This document shows, piece by piece, positions 1 to 11,800 of a stretch of DNA of 64,000 bases. Below the pieces are notes generated by a model. The model saw only the letters and a program-made list of their open reading frames with translations. It did no database searches and was not told the DNA's origin. Position 1 is the stretch's first letter. Each line of letters begins with the position of its first letter. This DNA comes from Certhia americana (taxonomy: Eukaryota > Chordata > Aves > Passeriformes > Certhiidae): the NCBI GenBank assembly GCA_018697195.1, contig JAGMWU010000075.1, positions 124,001 through 188,000 on the forward strand, written 5' to 3'. The position numbers and the translations under genes are program-made.

Positions 1-3000
1 ATATACCCACCAACACAAAGCCCACAGATGATACCCATGGTTACTGATAACATTCAAGTACTCTAAGAAGAATTAGCTCTAGACTCCTCAAACTCTCAAA
101 TCTTTCAATAACATTTCCAGTGATAATTTTTGTCCAGAAAAATGTTTCATTTGCTCCCTCTACCCCAGTAATAAGTGAGGCTTAAAGGTACTTGGTTTGA
201 TGACTCTATGGATGTGTCAGTAGGTTACTGTGGGTAAAATACACTCTCCACAGACAACAGAGAAAATATTGACTACCAAGTAGAACTTGAGTTTTAAGGC
301 TTAGAGATATCCAAACCACCTTAGTAAATACATATCACAATTTCTGCAGAGCAAAGTTAAATGTGGACAAAAATAAGCATTAATTTCTAAAAAGCTTAAC
401 AGTTTCATTCTTTTAAAAGCTTGTTACCTTTTAAAAATCTATTTATTCTTGCAGTCACAGCTTTGGAAGAGGTTTTCCTTAATACTCACTGAAAATCCCC
501 AATTAATTTCTTAGATATCCCTTAAGCTCAGTAATTCACTTTCCCTATATATTACTATGTTCAACTGCTTCTTTTATAATCTATTAAAAGCAAAAATACA
601 GTTCCTTAGGGAAAAATACCAATATGCCAACCCTTGGTTTCTGGGAGAAAAAAGATAAAGTTAAGAGATACATCAGAATCAATTATTTCTATAACTGACT
701 TGCATTTTAACTTGTCTGTACCCAGAACCCTTGGACTAGACAGCATTTTGAATCAGTACAATGAGAAAATAAAATAACCTTGGTAGTGGTAAAACATTTA
801 GTGGGTTTTTGCATTTGTGGTCTATAGCATACTAACACACAGAAGCTGAATGCAGACTGTATCTGTCGGTTAAAAGTCCCCAGAAACAGGCAAGGCCACA
901 AATTTTCTAGAAGACCTCAAACTGCGACTAACACTGCAACCTCTTTCTAGCTTACATATCCCTAAACTGGGGACTTTTGGGCTCAAAGGTCTTCTTGGAC
1001 TTGGTGATTTTGGAGCTCTGTTCCAACCTTAAAGACTATAATTCTGTTCCATTACCTTGTGAGAGGAAAAGATCCAAGTTAAGCAAGACAGCCTCCCCAA
1101 ATGTGTGGATGTTGAAAGTGATTTTGCAGGCATACAACTATCTCTGCAGTGGAACAAAGGCAGACAGGGAACGTTCTTGCTTTCCAAATGGACCAGGCAA
1201 GCCCATCTCTCAAGGAAAAGATTCTTTAGCAAGCAGCAGCAGGGCTGTAAAAAGCTTTCTGCAAACGTCAGGTGAAGACTAATGGTCTTCATTAAGTCAA
1301 ATTCCAGGCGCTTATGTTGAAACCAGCTTTGGGAGGCAACAGGGAGAGTCATGGCAGGGCTCAGTTCTGAGATGAAGACACAAATCTAAATGTCTACCTA
1401 TAGACGACTGTAGAACCAAAGGAGATACAGTCAGCATCACCTGATGATTCCTGGGAAGCTCCTGAGCTGACCTGACATTTAGCATGTCTCATCTAGAACT
1501 GAACTGAATTACACACTGCATGACAACTCACAGTCAACAAGAGCTCACGAACAAAGAACACAGGCAGAGGCCCAGATCCTTAACTCTTGAGAGCATTAAT
1601 GTTATTTAAAGCATTAGAAGACAGAGTTCTTTCATGAGGGAAATGGCTTCCTCTGGCTTGGGAAAGCCCAGCAAGTGGCATTTTCACAGACCTGTTTACC
1701 ACCACATGAATAAGGATTAGAACCCTGTGGCACAAGATGGAACAAAAGGACCCCCACCTTGCTGAGAAACAAGACAGATTAACTCTGAACTGCCAGAGAG
1801 GCTCCACTTATCCCACAGGAACCTGGTATGAAGAGCAAAGAACTGCAATGTGTTATGCCTGGACCTCTCCCATTGGTTAATATTCGTACAGCCATACAAT
1901 CCAAAGTTCTTGAGGAAATCAACTCAGGCAAAGTATGTTTGTTGATGAAGTTCAGCATCTGCCATCTTCCTTTGATCTTATTAACTCCAGTCTATGCCAG
2001 GAACACAGAAGGAATACAGCTGTCCCTCTGTGAGCCTGGATTCACCAGGAATGTTGCTGGGAAAAGCCAAGTTGGTGGCAAAGAATAATGGTGCAGAAGA
2101 TGGGAGAGCAGAAAAAGAAAAGAGACTGTTAGACTGTTAACTACGTTAAAGATTCAGAGTTCTTAGAAATACAGGAGAGGACACAAGATCTGCCAAACCT
2201 GTTTACTTGGGGTGTGAGACTAGCAGTGGCCAGACTTACAGACTGCTGTAGCTAAAGGAAGTTAGGAAATGAGTGGCTAAGGAAAAGCTGGGTTAGGAAC
2301 AGGACTAGCTATGATACATAAAATGAAAATGCCATTGTGAAAGATATTCATGGGGAAGTAGACTGACAAAAAGAATCCTTGCCCTTCTTCTTTCTCAGAG
2401 TTTTATGAGTATATCCAAACATGTGACCCTGTTTAATGAAAGACATAGCAGTTCAACAACTTTTACACAACTGATTGCAAAGTATTTGATGCTTCTGGAA
2501 GTTTGGACCATGACAGCTAAGATATTTTTATGTACTGAGAAATCTACCCTTGATTTAGCATGCCTTCAACTTAATGAATATATAAAGTCTGCTTAATGTC
2601 ATTAAAAAAAAACCCCCAAAAGCCTTTGTAAGTTCTGTGGTTAGTTACCAGGACACAGTAAAAATCACAGAAACAAATGAAGATTCATAATGAAAAGTTC
2701 ATCTGCCTTGGCCACCGGGTTAAATCACCAGAGCTATCCAGAGCACTTCATGCACAGTGGCCTGAGTTTTTTGGCTCAGAACTGGCAGCAAATGCTGCCT
2801 AGAAAATGGTGGTTTCTGTTGATTTCCCCCCAGCTTCCTTCAGTCAACAGCAGACGGAATTTCAGTTTTCTCACAAAGACTATAGGCTTAGAAGAACAAC
2901 TCTTACATTTCCAAAAGAGATGATGGAAAGCAACAGAAACAATAAAAAACCCCACACAAACATTCTGGCCATCTGGCCACTGAAAGGCAGATCTGAAGCT

Positions 3001-5486
3001 CCACTTCACAGAAGCTCTTGTAATGTGCCCACAATTGCACCATGTAAGAATCAGGAGCTGTACTGCTACCAGCTATCAGCTGTAGATTACAATGTAACCT
3101 GATATTCATGAAGAAATAGTTTTCTAGAAAATGTTAATAAACCTGATGGCTTCCCAACAGTTTGTGGAGATACAGGCAAAATGATGACATCTGTTTCTGC
3201 AATGAGGAAAAGCTTACATTTAAGAAAAATAATAGTTCAAGTAATTAGTATTTTCTAAATTACTGCTGGAAAGAGCTGAAAACTCAGTACAAACTAATCT
3301 TTTGCTTTTAGCCTGGGAGAGCAGAATTTACATTACAGAGAATGAGAAAATCTGACAGTCCTGACCTATTTTGCAACCAAGACTGAGTGGAATGGTGCTG
3401 TAAGCACTTTTGGACTGCTGAGACATGTTACTATGACAAAATATTCCACTCTTTCAGAACAAGATTCACCTTAAAACTGTATTTATATGTGTACTTAGTG
3501 TATTTGTAAATATGAGTTAGAGCTAATGACCCCACTTTGTAGTAATTAATATTACAGCAATGATAGAGTTCTAATAATGTACTCAAGAATCTTGAAAATG
3601 GCATCAAAGAAATGTCTTTTTACAGACATTTTCCCAACTAAGCTAGCAGAATCCAAACTGAACAGATATATCCCTGACTTGGAATTTTAACTTGGAACTG
3701 TGGCTGCTTTGGACAAATATGTGATCTTTTTTAGTGATTATTAATTAGCTGAGAATGTTTTACTGAAATGTTACCCCCTCTCCAATATAGGGAAGAATGC
3801 AGAAAAGTGATACATTTCCTTTCCTTTTCCTAATTTTCTAAAAGAAGAATTAAAACACCTCCACAAAAAATGAATAGAAAAATTTAGTTTAATTTTGAAC
3901 AGATTTTGTCAACTTGCCCCAAATTTGTATTTTTGCCTTTATTTGCCAACAAAACTTTTCAAGTTAATATGAAATTTTCACTTTTAGAATATTTTAGGGA
4001 AGAAGCCATTAATAATTTGCATAGATCCTCTACTGTACTGACCCTCTATAAGATGTTGTGGGGATTTGTCTCCTCAGGGAAATGGGTGTTATGTCTTCCA
4101 GAGTTCTTTGATGCCTGGAAATGAACCTTCCTTATGCATTTATGATTATTTCCACCAACTTTTAAATTTCGAAGTCAGTGGATATTTCCAAGTGCAGCTT
4201 TTGCAAAAGATCTCCCATGGGTCCTCTGACTTTGCAATTATGATTTTTGTTGTTAAGGACACATTTGGATTGTTATTTAAGAAAAAAAACTCCATTTCAT
4301 TTCAACTCATATTCTTTCCCCCTGAGGACCAAGAGACAACATGGTCTTTTGAGGGGCTAATTAAGAGATTGGTGGCGACATTTTAGCAAATCCAATTCCC
4401 TGCTGGGAAATACTAATTCTCTCTTTTATAATTTTTGGGCAAGACCCAAAAAGCCAGGGAAACAAAGCTTTTTAAATACAGTTATTTTGAGGCACTTGGG
4501 TGTTTAACAGTCAATAGGTAAATACTGCAAACCAGAGACAATGACAAAAGGAAAACCTCTAACAAAACTTTAACCCTGGATCAATACTGAGTTTGTCACC
4601 TGATACCTGCCACGAGAAATAGGTGCCGACCCCATATTTACCACGCAGGGCTGAATATTTGAAATCATCAAGTTCTTTTGCTTAGTGTGGATCGGGAGTC
4701 CTTATACAACAGATCAGCCACGTTTCCTGTTAAAACTTCTCAGAAACCTTCCAAGCAACTACACAAACATAAAAAATAACAATGGGGAAATTCCTGGAAT
4801 CCTATTAAGTGACCCTAGAAAACTACTTATTGAAAGAACACTTTACAAATGGACTTTCTCTTCAGCACTATGAGTGCCTGACTTAAACAAGAGTTGACAG
4901 ATAAAAGCAATTTTAAGAGTTACGCTTTTAGAATAACAAAACATGTAAACAACAGAGGAAATGTTTAGTTAAAAAAAAAAAAATTAAAAAAGAAGTATTT
5001 TTATTTTTGTATTTTCTCGCTTCTTACATTTCAGAATGATGTCTCTACTCGACCTTCTTGGTCCTTTTCAGCAAACCACCCTTGAAATGCCTCGCCCTTG
5101 GTGAAAGCAGACAGCCCCATACTTTCAGCGATCGTGAGGGCAGCGACCTTTTCAGCTCAAATCGAGTGTGTGTCGGCAGGGCAGCGCTGGATTCTTCCTC
5201 CAGCTGCCCTGCGCTGTTCTCTGCCCCCCACTGGGACAAAATCACCGTCTTCATTTCCAGCATCCAGGCCAGAGAGAGCTGGATAGAACCCCGTGCCCGG
5301 GAGGCTTTCGCCCTGTGGCGAAGGTGTTCCCGATGATCATCGCAACGAGCCACCCTTTAGCAGGCTTCTAGACCGCGCCTTCCTACAGCTCTAGTGCGCG
5401 TACTAGCACACTGCTTATACTCAATATCCTGATTACGATTAATTAAAGCAATAAATTAGACGTTAACGAGAACGGTGAGCCAGCGG
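1..5486. other. Upstream intergenic sequence, no gene recognised
   Basis: This AT-rich sequence upstream of the NUP50 CpG island contains only short open frames on either strand, none of which I recognise as an exon of a known family. No tRNA, rRNA, CR1 or LTR signature was recognised. A short GC-richer patch at about 5050-5340 has several overlapping small frames and may be an outlying part of the promoter region. A divergent non-coding transcript from the NUP50 promoter could lie here on the minus strand, as described for the human locus, but nothing in the sequence proves it. Confidence 0.5.
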
Positions 5487-5607
5487 CAGAGCAGAGGAGG
5501 CAGAGCAGAGGAGGCAGAGCAGAGGAGGCATGAGCAGAGTGGGCAGAGCAGAGGAGGCAGAGCAGAGGAGGCAGAGCAGAGGAGGCAGAGCAGAGGAGGC
5601 AGAACAG
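5487..5607. repeat. 14-bp minisatellite next to the NUP50 promoter
   Basis: The unit CAGAGCAGAGGAGG is repeated in direct head-to-tail order at 5487, 5501, 5515, 5544, 5558, 5572 and 5586. One 15-bp variant copy sits at 5529-5543 and a partial copy at the right end. Seven copies are exact. The plus strand is almost pure purine with regularly spaced C. The array sits immediately upstream of the GC-rich promoter block. Confidence 0.9.
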
Positions 5608-6003
5608 CCCCTGGCAAGGAAGGCACAGCCGCCCCTCAGCCGCCCTGAGGCGCCTCCCGCGTCGGAAGCGATGAGTTATATAACTTAGAACCAGTGAGCG
5701 TTAATTTGACAAAAACGGATAAACAGCCGAGAAAGTGTTTACTCAGCTTCTACGCGGAGACCGGAATTCTGTCGGGCAGCGGAAAAAAAGCTAAAGCAAC
5801 GCCAGCCGACAGCAGGAGGCGACACCAGAGGCTCGCTCCCCCCCGGCCGGTTCCGAGGACAGTTTGCCGGGAGCGCGGCTCGCGCCGGAAGGCAGGTGGC
5901 ATGCCAGCGGCCTGTGTGGCGCCGCCCGCGGCCGCCGGAGTCACTGCACCTCCGGCCCCGCCCCGCTGCCCCCGCCGCGCGCAGGCGCGGTGCGGGCGGG
6001 AGC

Positions 6004-6037
6004 GGGACGGCGGCGGACGCGGGACGGCGGCGGACGC
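6004..6037. repeat. Perfect 17-bp tandem duplication in the promoter
   Basis: GGGACGGCGGCGGACGC occurs twice with no gap, at 6004-6020 and 6021-6037, inside the NUP50 CpG island and close to the likely transcription start. Confidence 0.9.
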
Positions 6038-6326
6038 GGCGTTCCTGGTTCGGGCCCCGCAGAGCCTCGTCTGCCGGCGGACGCAGAGCGGGGGGGCGAC
6101 CGGGCCGGGCATTGCGGGGGCACAGCGGGGGATGCTGAGCGCGCCCCGGGGCCGTGCAGCCTGCGAGGAGAGCCCGCCTGCCGCCCGCCGCAGCCTCGGC
6201 CCCGCAGCGCAGCGCGGTGGGAGAGGAGCTCCCGCCCGAGCGAGTGAGTCCCGCGGGTCCCACACGAAGGGGAGCGAGGGGAGAGCGGGCCCCGGCGAAG
6301 ATGGAGGGAGCGGGGCGGCGGCGGCG

Positions 6327-6348
6327 TTTTTTTTTTTTTGGGGGGGGG
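6327..6348. repeat. T13-G9 homopolymer junction
   Basis: Thirteen T (6327-6339) are followed directly by nine G (6340-6348) inside the CpG island, probably in intron 1. Both tracts are prone to length variation and to sequencing error. Confidence 0.85.
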
Positions 6349-6682
6349 TGCCGTGCCGGGGCGGATTCGTAGGGTGGGTCTGTGCGTTGCGCGGGGAAGG
6401 CGTGGGGGCCCCAGCACGGAGCGAGCGGAGCCGGGAGTCCAAGCGGAACGGCAGCTCCGCGGGCACAGGGGCGCGGGGTGGCCCCGGCGGCATCCAGCTT
6501 CCGTTTCCTCCCGCCGGGAGCGGCGGCGACACCGGCGGGGCCCGGCAGCCGGCTCCGCTCCCCGCGGGGCCTCCGGCTCCTCGGTATTCGGGGGATGCTG
6601 GCCCCCGCAAGCCTCTGGCTAAGCCTCGCTGGCGAGCGGCTGCCTCAAGTAGGGCAGTGAAGTTCCTGCGCGGATCTCCGCA

Positions 6683-6985
6683 GGTCAGCGAAGCATCTGT
6701 TGTGTTGTTTTGAAAGCAGAAGAGGTTGTTAATGGAACAAGAGTTAGGCTGGAGCTCAGGGAAAGGTTCTTCCCCCAGAGGGTGCTAGGCACTGCCCAGG
6801 CTCCCCAGGGAATGGTCACGGCCCCAAGGCTGCCAGAGCTCCAGGAGCGTTTGGACAATGCTCTCAGGGATGCACAGGGTGGGATTGCTGGGGTGTCTGG
6901 GCAGGGCCAGGAGTTGGACTGGATGATCCTGGTGGGTCGCTCCCAACTCAGGATATTCTGTGATTCTGAGATGTGATTCTCAAAA
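6683..6985 (+). mobile_element. CR1 retroposon 3' fragment, copy 1 (NUP50 intron 1)
   Basis: This is a 5'-truncated CR1-type LINE fragment. The core from about 6750 to 6950 is nearly identical to the copies at 14160 and 15190. It shows the usual CR1 3' landmarks: the AGGGAAAGGTTCTTC start, the GAGTTGGACTGGATGATCCT block, and a tail resembling tandem ATTCTGTG near 6953-6970. About 30 bases before the core (6683-6713) also match the sequence before copy 2. It lies directly after the CpG island. Confidence 0.85.
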
Positions 6986-8805
6986 TACTTTTCTCTCAGC
7001 CTGTTCAGAGCATGTGCTCCTAAAACTCGGTGAAGTTTGTGAACACCAACCAGATGTAGGTTAGCATTGGTTCTTGTGTGGTGGGATAGAACACACCTCA
7101 GGTTCTCTGTTAAATTAATGTGTGTTGCATCCTCCGCAGTGCTCCTCAAGAGAAACGTAAACACAGGCAGGTGCAGAGAACCTGGAGCCCAGGTGGACAA
7201 GGATTTCCCTCTTTTGGTGGAGGACAGGTTTTGTAGTTAATGTGCTCTTTCAACAACTCAAATATTTAATAATCAAGCTGATACATTTAAATTATATTGT
7301 AGTATATTGTACACATAATGTGAATATATGCAGAATATATGTACAGAATACTTTTATTTACTGTAAATTAAAAATCAGAATTAGAACGAATTGTATAATG
7401 TAATACATTCTTTATAAAAATATAGTAATGAATTAATAATTTAAATAAATATGACTTAAAGATAACTTCTCTTTTAGCTTTTCAGTGGGTTAGATTGAAA
7501 TAGTCTCTCAGGGATCAAGCAAGGATGTCTGCTTTCAGAACAGTGTGGATTAGGGCATTTAAATATGTATACACAGGCCAGTCTTTGTCCCTCTACTTCC
7601 AGAAGCCCTAGTAACTTGACCTTATTTGTGAAATGTGTCAGACCAAATTCATGGCTTGGATATGTGATCGCCAAGACTGTTGTGCTGCTGGATTTATTGT
7701 TCTAAAACATTTCAATATATAAAAATGATATCCTGTAACAATGTATTGTTACAATTTCTGGTTCTGAAATTCAGCTATTTGTGGATTTTTTTTTCTTTTC
7801 TCTGGGAAGAAGAGAAAATTAATCACAAACCCAGGGGGGGTTTTGGAAGTGTTTTAATTTTTGTGCTTGCTTAAGATTTAAATTGCAACAAAACTACGTA
7901 TTTCCTTTGGAAGGTTCTCATATTTAGTGTCAGAAGATATGAGCTTAGTTAGTAAAGAACCTCTTTCTTCGCATAAAATTAATCACATAGAGTAGTGTGA
8001 TTGTTTGCCAGGTTTTTTAGATTGAATCCAGCTACCATGTTTTCTTTCTTTGGTTTTGTTTGCAGCTCATAAGTTGTACTTTAGTAAAATGGAACTTAGA
8101 ACAGACATTGCTTCTGCAAAGCTGATTTTGCTTTACATCACAGAGATAACCAGAAAAATGATGATTTCTCTGTTTCCAGTAACTGCTCTAAAATCCGTGG
8201 CATGACTTACGTGTCCTTTGTAGGAAAGCCAGTGTCATTTATTTGTAATTATTTTCAAATTAGTAATGGCCTACCAATCCAATTTTTTAAAGGAGAGCAT
8301 TGTCTTCAGTCTTAACCAAGCTCTCTGCTCAGTTGATTCAGTGGGTCCTCATTAGTATTTATATGAGAAGTTATAAAGCAACTAACTTTTTTCTTGCTGC
8401 TTACATGGATGTTCTGAGGCAGCAATGTGGGAGTGGAGTATGGAATGTTTTAACCACAGCTTTGGGGGTTTTGTAGCCCTTCAGAATGAGAGTATATGAG
8501 TTACAGTTCTGAAAGGAGTTTTTCCAGCTGCTAAAGAAAATTTATCCTATAACTAAATGTACATTTCTATTGTTGCTTTAATTTAAGATTGAATATGGCT
8601 GATCACTACAACTTCAGTCTCAAGTGCTGCCGATTGTTTTTGCCACAACACTTTGTTTTCAGTTGTCATTCCAGTCTTGACCTGTTTCTACATGAACTGC
8701 AGTTCCTGTTTTTTTGTTCTAAGAATATAAATCGAAGATCACTACTACTTAAAATTTAATTTTGTGTGCAATTCTTTCTAGGATTTTTTTGTTATTTCCA
8801 CACAG

Positions 8806-8884
8806 GTGTGAAAAAATGGCAAAGAGAATTGCAGAGAAGGAGCTGACTGACCGAAACTGGGACCAGGAGGATGAAGCTGAAGAG
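8806..8884 (+). CDS. NUP50: NUP50 exon 2, with the start codon
   Basis: The acceptor CACAG ends at 8805 and the donor GAG|GTAAAA follows 8884. Coding starts at the ATG at 8816, which has A at -3 and G at +4, a strong context. It encodes residues 1-23, [20 protein letters not shown] onward, the conserved NUP50 amino terminus. Only ten bases of this exon are untranslated, so the rest of the 5' UTR must come from an upstream exon. Confidence 0.95.
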
Positions 8885-11800
8885 GTAAAATACACATTAG
8901 TTCCCCCCTTGGTTTCCCAGGCAGGTAGTAGAGTAGCTGTTTACATTTGCTGTGTATCTTGTTCATAAAACCTACAGTAGAACTGCTTGAAAGTGTAGCA
9001 ATTAAAGATAATTTTACAGAAGTGGATTTAAAAAAATTATTTTCATTAAGCTTCCAACTATGCAGACTGTATAGCAAAGCAGCTTTTAAGAGTTAAAATT
9101 TCATCAGTGGTTCTGGGGAAAGGAACTTCATGTTTCTAGGGGAAGCCCAGGCTTGTTAAAATGCTTTTGGGCTCTTCAAATGTGTGATAGGTATTTATTG
9201 AATTGACATAAAAAGCAGATTTGATTTCTAAAGATAAATGGTCTGTATACTTACAGTATTTTTTTTTGAGGGTCAGTAATAGTTAATTTCAGAACTATGT
9301 TAATTTTAGCTGTATGTTCCCACATAGCCAGAGGAATTAGGCAAATAGTTCAAGTGGTATGTTTCAACTGATTGTAAAAAGAGATTCTCACCTTTAATGT
9401 CTCACACTTTTTTATGGCTCGTTTTAAACAAACTGGTTTAGTTTTTGTCCAACTAAAAGTATTAAATGCTTAGGCCTGTAAATGTCAGGAAGAAAACTGA
9501 CTCTTCCAGGAATTTGAGTATAAGAAAACTTAATTTCCTCATTTATTGCAGGTGATTCTGAGCCATTAGCTGTCTTTGCTAGTGTTTGAACTACAGCAGG
9601 CTGCTGGAGGTTGCCTTAGAGCCCACCTCTCTATATACCTGCTCCAAACTGGGTTACTGATAGATTCCCTTCAGCAGAGAGAGCTTAGAGCTGTGTTTTT
9701 AAGAAGCTAAGTAAAACCTACATTATCTGTTGTAATAAAATGGAGATAGCACAATGAGAAATGTAGTGCAGCACCAGAAGATTTTTCCAAGTACCAGCTC
9801 ACGTTCAGGTAGGTGGCAAGCTAATGATGGTGCTGTATTTTTGGAGTGGACTGTTTTTTAACTCCTTCCCTTATTTGTCTGGTAGCAGTGTTAGAGCTGT
9901 GTTCAGAACCTGATCTTGCCCATCCCTTCGTTGTGTGCATTTCGAGTGTTCCACTAATGATTCCCTAACTTCCTGTTCAAGGTGGGAACATTCTCTGTGG
10001 CAAGTGAAGAGGTCCTGAAGAACAGAGCTATTAAAAAAGCAAAGCGACGAAATGTCGGGTCAGAGGTAATGTAGTCACTGAACATGAGTCCTGGAGTTCT
10101 GTTCAGTTACAAAACACAACATCATGCTCAGGTTTTTACTTCCTTGGGTTTGTAGTGATGCTGAATAAAGTTACCATTTCAACTCACCAGCTCATATGTG
10201 CACATAGAGTGTGGCTTTGCTGTTCCATGCTAAGAATAAGGCTGAGGAAAAAAAAAAGATTATACTAGTATGACTGGGTGAGGAGGGTATTCTTGCATAT
10301 TTTTGAAGTAAAAATGAAGAGTGTTTCAGATGCAGTGTCGTATGCAAATGGGTAAAGCAGAATTTTTTACTATTTTGCTTCCACTTTTTTCCGAGACGGA
10401 AATACAAAAATGCAAAGTTATTAGTTACCCATACTGGAGAGCTGGAGGATGTTTCAGAAGCTATATTACTAAACACGCAAATACTAATCTGCTCTGAGAA
10501 TGAAAAACATGTCGTTTGTTAAGAATGCTGATATTATTTTTTCTCCCTCCCTGTCAAGAGCTTTAGTGCCATCTACTCTATGCAGCAAGAAATTGAAAAT
10601 TGAAAGGAGGTTGGCCTTTGTTACAGGTTTAGTTGCTGTGAAAGCATTAACCCAGTCCAGTTAAATTTCTGTCCTTTCAGAAATCCTTGACAAATGCTTT
10701 GTTGTATATATATTTTTCCCAGACATCCTTTGAGCAGGGCAAGCATCATGTTTGAAATAGGCCTGGAGCTTGACCTGTTACACAGATAGCTTTAGGGTTG
10801 GATGGGACTAGGCACAGTTAGAAGCTAGACAGCCTTCTCCTATGCTTTTGATTTTCCTTCTGCAGTCCAAGTTCTGTAAATGCGGAGGCTGTCTTAGCCT
10901 GTTAATGCCTTGAATAGTTTTACATAGTCTACAAATGTGGTAGAGGATACAGTTAAATAAAGGATTGTACTGGAAAGAGGTGGTGCAAAACATAAACATC
11001 AACTTGAGCAGAAGAGATTCAGGGGCAAATGGAATAGGAAAACAAATGGAATGAGAAAGGGGACCAGATGGGTTGTAGAAGTAGTCAGGAGACTGGGAGC
11101 AGGCTGTTAGAGCTGGTAGAACGGCTGCTGTCCTTTAACCCCAGCTGACAATCAAGGACCGTGCAGCCCCACACTCTTCCTAGGAGGTTGAAAAGGAGAA
11201 TCAGAAAAACATTGAAATAAGAACAGTTTAATTATTGAAATAAAATGATGATGATGATAAGGGATCCAACAAGAGGAGAAAGAAACAAACCCCAAGAAAA
11301 AGCAGTGATGCACAGGACCGTTGCCCACTACCCAGTGACCTCATCCCATCCCCAAGCAGCAATTAGCTGCTCCCAGCCACATCCCCCCTCTCAGTTTCTG
11401 TGTCAGCCATGAGATTCTGTGTTCAGGTCACTGTCCTGGCTGTGCTGCCTCTCACCTCCTTGAGCCCTGCTCGATGGCGCAGAGCATGAGGCACTGAGAA
11501 GTCCATGATTGCAGTGAGTACTGCTCAGCACCAACTAAAAAAACCTTGTGTTATCAACATTCTTCTCACCCTGAATCCAAACCACACCACTGTACCAGCT
11601 ACTAGGGAGAAAACTAACCCTATCCCAGCCAAAGCCAGGACAGCAGGCTGGACAAAGTCTAAAACGCAGAAGAGATGACAGGACAGCTGAAGTTGTGTAA
11701 GAAACCTGTGAAATATTTACAAAAAGGTAAACCTGAAACTTATTGATGTTCCTACATGGAGCAAGCAGAATGCTGCAGTGAAAAAGACAGCAGTTTAACT

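Larger units (their letters stand above)
5640..6680 (+). promoter_or_regulatory. NUP50: CpG-island promoter and first non-coding exon region of NUP50
   Basis: This is the only long, very GC- and CpG-rich block in the window, and it ends about 2.1 kb before the NUP50 start codon. Recognisable sites include an ETS-type CCGGAAG at 5885-5891, GC-box sequence around 5954-5965, and an NRF1-like GCGCAGGCGC at 5979-5988. There is no clear TATA box at a sensible place, as expected for a housekeeping gene. A good splice donor, GCGA followed by GTGAGT, lies at 6240-6249 and could end a non-coding exon 1 that joins the acceptor at 8804-8805. The transcription start would then be near 6000-6200. The exon 1 borders are inferred and need transcript data. 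Confidence 0.75.

Noticed and set aside
5487..5607. CRISPR-like regular repeat
   Set aside because: The units are 14 bp with no spacers, in vertebrate DNA. It is a minisatellite.
5694..6713. Long open frames of 339 (plus) and 286 (minus) codons
   Set aside because: They lie in the CpG island, where few AT-rich stop codons occur by chance. Composition is Arg/Ala/Pro/Gly-rich with no known motif, and both strands are open at once.
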